Assembly: GCF_010093595.1 (NCBI RefSeq) | Contig: NW_022985441.1 | Location: 1,295,838-1,359,837, forward strand | Source: Mytilinidion resinicola | Taxonomy: Eukaryota; Ascomycota; Dothideomycetes; Mytilinidiales; Mytilinidiaceae | Length of the DNA: 64,000 nt | Reading direction: 5' to 3' | In this document: in pieces, positions 58,166 to 64,000 of the stretch | Position numbering within the stretch: position 1 is the stretch's first letter | Layout of the letters: every line of letters begins with the position of its first letter | The notes under the pieces: model-generated | The model's input: only the letters and a program-made list of their open reading frames with translations | Database searches by the model: none | What the model was told of the DNA's origin: nothing | Translations under genes and position numbers: made by a program

Positions 58166-58878
58166 ACCTACTACTTCAGATTACGAATCTCCTTCTCCCA
58201 CCTGTGAATAAAGACTCGTTTCCATGGGCATACCAAGTTATTGGAGGGCACATGCGCCGGGCGCCCGCTTTCTTTGATCATTCATATGGCGCATTGGAGC
58301 ATTTGTTTTGGCGCGCGGATGGGATGGGTGTTTGGCTGGGAGGCCGGATTTGCTTTTCGCTCGCAACTAGAAAAACCGCACCTATGACACTTTGAGGCTT
58401 TTCCAGACTTCATCTCTCCAGTGCACGTGAAGTATATTAGACTTCTGGAAGACGTTCCGATGACCTCGGGCATGCACGGAGCCATTTGACCGCAGTCTCG
58501 TCCATCGCTTGTGTCCTATGTGTGCCATAACCCCCCCAAATCCCTCTCGTGAAAACTCTACCTGAGCAACGTAAAAGCATTTGTCCAACAAGTTACAAAG
58601 TCGTAGTCCTAAAGACGTCAGCGTTACTTTGCTTTTCGGATAAGAAAGCAATCAACTCTCGCGCGCGGCCGGGATTTGACGTAACTATTGCTAGTGGGGT
58701 GACGAGAATACCCCTCCATAAAACAAATAGCTCAGCAACGACTTCACAACCTCTTTGATCGAGACTTTTCTAGGTGAGCCGCCGTGTTCTACGAAGTTCT
58801 TCAGAGAAAGTCTTTTATGAAAGGTCGACTGATGCTAATTGGCATTGCTGCAGAACTACAATCCATCATCTACTCAAC
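58166..58878. promoter_or_regulatory. PGK1 promoter region
   Basis: The 713 bp contain the PGK1 promoter. A CT-containing leader precedes the ATG at 58879. No additional gene was seen. Confidence 0.42.
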
Positions 58879-60284
58879 ATGTCTCTCTCAAACAAGCTCT
58901 CCATCACCGACGTTGACGTCGCCGGGAAGCGCGTACTCATCCGTGTAAGCAATTGAATTCCAGCCCTCATATTCCCTTCCTGAAATCGATCCGGGATTCA
59001 ATGTCACTCTTACTCTAGCTAATAATCACTCCCTCCACCAGGTTGACTTCAACGTCCCTCTCGACGGGGAGAAGCACATCACCAACAACCAGCGTATCGT
59101 CGGTGCCCTGCCCACCATCAAATATGCCGTCGAAAAAGGCGCCAAAGCCGTGATCCTCATGTCCCACCTCGGCCGGCCCGACGGCAAAAAGAACTCGAAA
59201 TACTCGCTCGCCCCCGTGGTGCCAGAATTGGAGAAGCTGCTTGGCAAGAAGGTCATCTTCACGGATGACTGCGTAGGCAAGGAGGTCGAGGAGACCGTGA
59301 ACAAGGCGAGCGACGGACAGGTGATCCTGCTGGAGAACCTCCGGTTCCATGCTGAGGAGGAGGGTAGCCACAAGGATGCGGACGGGAAGAAGGTCAAGGC
59401 GGACAAGGCCGCGGTGGAGGAGTTCAGGAAGGGCTTGACCGCTTTGGGAGATATTTTCATCAGTGAGGAGACCTGGAAGTTATACGCCTCAGAAGATTAT
59501 AGGCTAACTCGTCATAGACGATGCATTCGGCACTGCCCACCGCGCTCACAGCTCCATGGTCGGTGTTGACCTCCCACAGAAGGCCTCCGGCTTCCTCATG
59601 AAGAAAGAGCTCGAGTACTTTGCCAAAGCCCTCGAGAACCCCGCGCGGCCTTTCCTCGCCATTCTCGGTGGTGCGAAGGTCTCTGACAAGATCCAGCTTA
59701 TCGACAACCTGCTCGGCAAGGTTGACAGCCTCATCATCTGCGGTGGCATGGCCTTCACGTTCAAGAAGACGCTCGAGGGCGTCAAGATCGGCAACAGCTT
59801 GTTCGACGAGGCCGGAAGCAAGACCGTTGGTGATCTTGTAGAGAAAGCCAAGAAGAACAACGTCAAGATTGTTCTACCTAACGACTACATCACCGCGGAT
59901 AGCTTCTCTAAAGACGCAAAGACCGGATATGCCACAGATGAGGAAGGTATCCCAGATGGCTGGATGGGTCTTGACTGCGGCGACAAGAGTATTGCGCTGT
60001 ACAAGGAGACCATCGACGAGGCAAAGACTATCCTCTGGAACGGTCCCCCGGGTGTGTTCGAATTCGAGGCCTTCGCCAAGGGCACGAGGGCTACGATGGA
60101 CGCGGCTGTTTCGGCGGCGCAGAGCGGAAAGATCGTCATCATCGGCGGTGGTGACACAGCTACTGTAGCTGCTAAGTACGGCGTCGAGGACAAGCTCAGC
60201 CATGTGTCGACTGGTGGCGGAGCATCGCTCGAGCTGCTGGAGGGCAAGGATCTGCCTGGTGTCTCTGCTCTATCGAGTAAGTAG
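58879..60284 (+). CDS. PGK1: Phosphoglycerate kinase
   Basis: Exons 58879-58944, 59042-59462 and 59518-60284 (introns 97 and 55 nt) encode 417 residues, the normal length. It has the signatures [45 protein letters not shown] (completed by the second splice), [41 protein letters not shown] and the ADP-loop [13 protein letters not shown], then [21 protein letters not shown]. It catalyses 1,3-bisphosphoglycerate + ADP to 3-phosphoglycerate + ATP in cytosolic glycolysis. The codon use is strongly biased to C/G-ending codons, as expected for a highly expressed fungal gene. Confidence 0.98.
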
Positions 60285-60619
60285 ATCACGGTAGAATTCA
60301 GTCACGGAACTGTGCTGAAATAGACTGAGACGTGACGGTATCGAGGCTGTGATTGTATCTTAGTTATCTTTGAGTCGAGCGAAAATGGAAATAAATATCT
60401 CTGCATCCATTCCGTTCGAAGAGGCTTCCACTTCGCAGTGTGGCCATCTTAATACACAAGAGATATCCCGTGAAGCCGGCCTGCTCTCATGCCTTCTCAA
60501 GCCCCAAAGCCAGATACCACTTGCTTCACCCAAACACAGTGCTCTTGTGCTAGGCTCCCAATACGCCCGTGATACCGCCCGGCTCCATTTTCAATTTGTT
60601 TTGTTTATAGTTTGGCTAA
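60285..60619. other. Convergent 3' region, PGK1 / SEM1
   Basis: The 335 bp hold the 3' flanks of both genes. No other feature was recognised. Confidence 0.4.
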
Positions 60620-61088
60620 TCATTTCTTTCCAACACGCTTTAGTTCCTCCCTGCATACATGTCAGATTTGCGGAAGCTTTAAGGGTGGATATAAGGCGGA
60701 GAAGAAGGCGTATGGGTTTAGGCCGCCAAATGTAGCCAACCAGACATTATCCACTCACTTCAACTGCACTGAGAACTCGTCGTTCGTGTCATCGTCGTCC
60801 CAGCTCTCTTCCCAGAGATGCGTGTTGCCGCCGGGCAGCTGTGTGTCTTCTTCGGTCCAGTCTGTTCGGCCAGTCTAGTTAGCTTCGCTCCTCTAATTAT
60901 GTCTTTCCCTCTACATGCAGGGCAGAGTGTTGGTGAAAGAGCGGCGCACCTTGAACGGGGAAGTCCTCAAACTCGTCGTCTTCCTCCAGCGCGGCGATGG
61001 GCTTCTGGACGTCCTTGGTGTCGCCGTCCTTAGCGTCGCTGGCACCGGCTTTAGTTGTGCTCGCGGCACCTGGACCTGAGGCGGCCAT
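60620..61088 (-). CDS. SEM1: Sem1 / DSS1, 26S proteasome lid and TREX-2 subunit
   Basis: Exons 61088-60950, 60861-60759 and 60650-60620 (introns 88 and 108 nt) encode 90 residues. The two acidic, Trp-containing motifs of Sem1 are clear: ALEEDDEFEDFPVQDWTEED and HLWEESWDDDDTNDEFSVQL, and the C-terminus KEELKRVGKK is recovered across the last intron. Sem1 is an intrinsically disordered acidic protein shared by the proteasome lid, TREX-2 and BRCA2-type complexes. The Ala/Gly-rich N-terminus (MAASGPGAASTTKAGAS) is a lineage extension. The gene is convergent with PGK1 and divergent from IML2. Confidence 0.93.
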
Positions 61089-61511
61089 GGTGTATGTTGG
61101 AGTGTGTTTGAGGTGCCGGAGTTCGGGGTTGGATGGAGATAAAAGTGTAGTTAAAGAGAGAAGGTAGCGAAACAGTGAATGTAGAGCCGCTAAATGCAGG
61201 GATGCCGTCTTCGGCCGCGGTTTCTCCGTTTCGTCCGCCCCGAACGTCATCACATGGGAACACGCGGAACGGAGGAGGCGTGTCTTGCTGACGAAGTACG
61301 TATCTTTGTAGGATTGCTTAGCTAGGCTGCTAGGCTGCTGCCCAGCTGTGTTCAATTCTCTTCTCTTCTCACAGTCAAGAGTTGGCTCATTTGGTTCTTT
61401 TCTACCACTTCAATTGCTTTCACGTGGAGCCGACTGTCGCCGTCCGCATTATCTGCTTGTTCGTACGGCCCCGCGAAAGAAACGCGTACGCACGAGGAGT
61501 AGAGAAGCAAG
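61089..61511. promoter_or_regulatory. Divergent promoter region, SEM1 / IML2
   Basis: The 423 bp lie between divergent starts. A tandem TTAGCTAGGCTGCTAGGCTGCTG stretch is at 61318-61340. No specific operator was recognised. Confidence 0.4.
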
Positions 61512-64000
61512 ATGCTGAAGGGATGGCTGGGAGGCTCGAAGAAGCCGCTGGGTTCTACGCAGTCTCTCAGTGCGCTGGATGAGCAGGCTCAGAGTTAGTC
61601 GCGTGCTCGCTTCACTGAAAAGAATGAGTGCTAATTGAATCAATTAGTTCAAGATGCCTTGGCTGGTATGCCAGTGCTTTTAATATGTTTCCATCATTCG
61701 CGCCTGCTAACACGATCCGCTTGAAGCTGTGTCCCTGATCATGAACGATGATGTGGATGGTGCCGAAGCTGGGCTGGATAAGGGCAGCTCGTCGTTCCAT
61801 AAGGTGCGAATTGCTCCTGAAATGCCTCCAAGAACAACCAAGTGGAGCACATACTGAAAATCGACCGTTTGTTAGCTCGGAAAAAGCGTGATAATCTTCA
61901 TGCGGGCAACCCTAGGCTTCGAGCCAGAAGTCATGCGCGCAGGTACTACTCCAAAACCTCTCTACAACAGATACACGGTGCAAATGATATAATCGTAGCG
62001 TCCGAAGCCCTCAATGAAGCTGAGAACAGCGCATATGAGCACCAGCGAAAAGCTGCCCGAGAACCACACACCTACCGCTCGCCCATATATCCGCCTGGAG
62101 CCGAATACGCCGTGTGTCTCGCACAAGCACAATTGATGAGCGCGGTCGTCGGCGTGCTGAACGAGAGTTTGACAGAAAGCATAAAAGGCTTTTACAAGCT
62201 CAGAAAGGCATACCTGACGCTAGAGGGGGTTATGGAGGCGGAAAGAAGGTACATCAACGATAGGAGTTCGAGTAGCGTTGATTCTACTGCCACTGGGAGC
62301 ACGACAAGCAGTATACCTTCATCTAGGCCTTCAACAAGTAAGACAGAGACGGGAAAGACAAGGACATCGATTGATCGTGGCGCGAATCCGACTCTGTCAT
62401 CCACCACTGTCGGTTCCAAAACTTCAAAGGAGGTCGAGAATGAAAAATCGCCGACTATAGAAGGTGACGACGAATTTGTCGATGCCGATGAAGCTCACGA
62501 CGACCTTCCAACGCCAAAAGAGTATATTGGGCATCTCGCCGTGGAAACAGCGGACGGGAAGACTATAGAAATCGACACTTCATCAAAGAGTCCAGACCAG
62601 TCCTCTAGCGCCACTTCCGATGCACCACCTTCGTACAGTCCCTCGTCAACCACCGACGACTTCGAGAAATTGACTCTCCAAGACACTATCAAGGAAACGA
62701 CAGACATCACAGCCTTTGGCACGCATCCTGTAGACATGTTCATCGTCTCCGCTTCGAATTTCTGCTTCGGTGTCCTTATGCTCATAATTTCTCTCGTTCC
62801 TCCTGCGTTCGCCATGCTCCTCAAGATCGTTGGCTTCAAGGGCGACCGCGAACGCGGGATCCAGATGCTGTGGCAAGCCTCGAAATTCAACAATATCAAC
62901 GGTGCTATGGCTGGACTGGTCCTATTTGGATACTACAACGGCCTGAATGGCTTCTGCGACATCATCCCCAAAAGTGGCGAGGGAAGCTATCCGAGACCGA
63001 AGTGTAAGGCACTGCTGGCCGAGATGCGAGTGCAGTACCCTAAAAGCCATCTTTGGTTGATTGAGGAGGCACGCATGATGGCGACCGAGAAGCGGCTCGA
63101 GGATGCGGTCGAGTATCAAGCAAAGTCCGGTGAAAGTCCGCTAAAGCAGCTGGAGGCGCTGCAGTGGTTTGAGAGGAGTCTGAACACTATGTACCTGCAT
63201 GGTTATGAGGATTGCTCAAAAGCATTTCAAAAGGTATACCTTGATTAACTCCAATCGTCGTTGAATGTGACATGCTAAAATCCGGTAGTGCGTCGAGCTG
63301 AACAACTGGTCTCACGGGCTGTATTACTACATCTGCGGCGCCGCGCACGTTGAGCTCTACCGACTCAACAAGTCCACAAACCCTGAAGAAGCTGTATGCA
63401 TACCTCCTCCCTCCCTGGAATTCTCTCATCTAACTTCTACAGAAACGCCAAGCAACCCTCGCACGCGACTTCTTAGCCCTCGTCACCAAGAACACGGGCA
63501 AAAAGCGCTTCATGGCCCGCCAACTCCCCTTCGACACCTTCGTCAACCGCAAGATCCAGAAATGGGAGCAACGCGCCGCGGAATGGAACTGCGACCTCCT
63601 CGACGCCGTCGGCGTCTCCCCGCTCGAGGAGATGATCTACTTCTGGAATGGCTATAAGCGTATGCGGCCCGAGCACCTGGAGGTAAGCCTCCAGCGTCTT
63701 GCGTGGTCTGAAAGCGCCGAGAACACCTTCTGGGAGAAAGAAGCCACGGATGAGAAGGCGATCCTTGCGTTGCTGAGAGCTGCGACGTATCGCGCGCTGG
63801 ATCAGACGGATAAGGCGAGGGAGGTGTTGAAGGCGGAGGTGTTGAGCCATGATCGTGCGATTTTCAAGGGCGGGAATAAGGATAATTGGACGGCGCCGTG
63901 CGCGCATTATGAGATGGCGGCGTGCTTGTGGCGGGATATCGAGCTCAACGGGCAGGATCCGGCGCTGAAGAAGGAGGAGCTGACGGAGTGTGCGAAGTGG
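61512..64000 (+). CDS. IML2: Iml2-type TPR outer-membrane/lipid-droplet protein (3' end missing)
   Basis: Exons 61512-61593, 61648-61665, 61727-61803, 61876-61942, 61999-63233, 63289-63393 and 63443 to the window edge give 714 residues so far, still open at 64000. The start [17 protein letters not shown] is followed by [88 protein letters not shown], a Ser/Thr-rich acidic linker, [31 protein letters not shown] and Tyr-rich helices ([12 protein letters not shown]). This is the Iml2/TTC39 architecture. Yeast Iml2 acts in inclusion-body clearance and lipid droplets. Exon 2 is 18 nt. Confidence 0.9.

Noticed and set aside
60370..60735. 121-codon plus-strand ORF between PGK1 and SEM1
   Set aside because: It is antisense to the last SEM1 exon and intron and has no domain.

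Overview
The window is nuclear DNA of a filamentous ascomycete (Pezizomycotina, most likely a Dothideomycete). Genes are dense (about 29 in 64 kb) and carry short GT-AG introns, mostly 45-75 nt. There are Zn2Cys6 regulators, a HeLo-domain protein and an ankyrin-kinase. Core genes such as PGK1, RLI1, CHD1, PRP40, SEM1 and PPN1 are clearly fungal. I saw no bacterial operons, CRISPR, rRNA or convincing tRNA. Many reading frames below were rebuilt by joining exons across splice sites read directly from the sequence; in each case the coding lengths sum to a multiple of three.

Layout. 0-9.3 kb: a secreted Pro/Val/Leu repeat protein (cut by the window edge), a SUZ-domain protein, a small conserved unknown, an MT-A70 (METTL4-like) methyltransferase, the mitochondrial carrier LEU5 and an F-box protein. 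10.9-24 kb: an MFS drug-type transporter, a cysteine-rich secreted protein, the NIT2 amidase, the golgin SGM1/TMF1, the proteasome chaperone NAS6, a GPI-type Cys-rich surface protein and the THO subunit TEX1. 24-31 kb is the most unusual part: a HeLo-domain/pseudokinase gene broken by in-frame stops stands head-to-head with a protein kinase-ankyrin-transmembrane gene, and the shared promoter is an old 180-bp tandem duplication. 31-35.3 kb: two families of decayed tandem repeats flank an SDR and a divergent Zn2Cys6 regulator whose common promoter has a long inverted repeat of CGGAG half-sites.

35.8-64 kb is mainly housekeeping: polyphosphatase PPN1, chromatin remodeller CHD1, ribosome recycling factor RLI1/ABCE1, splicing factor PRP40, TRAPPII subunit TRS65, a class III aminotransferase with a homopolymer frameshift convergent with a Zn2Cys6 factor, an Mpv17-family protein, PGK1, SEM1 and IML2 (running off the right edge).

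Most of the cellular genes are unrelated neighbours. Functional pairing is plausible in three places: the HeLo/kinase-ankyrin pair (allorecognition or cell-death type proteins), the SDR/Zn2Cys6 pair, and the aminotransferase/Zn2Cys6 pair. Structural oddities worth checking are a GC-AG intron in PRP40, a 35-nt intron in TRS65, 12-nt and 14-nt exons in RLI1 and NAS6, and homopolymer frameshifts in two genes.
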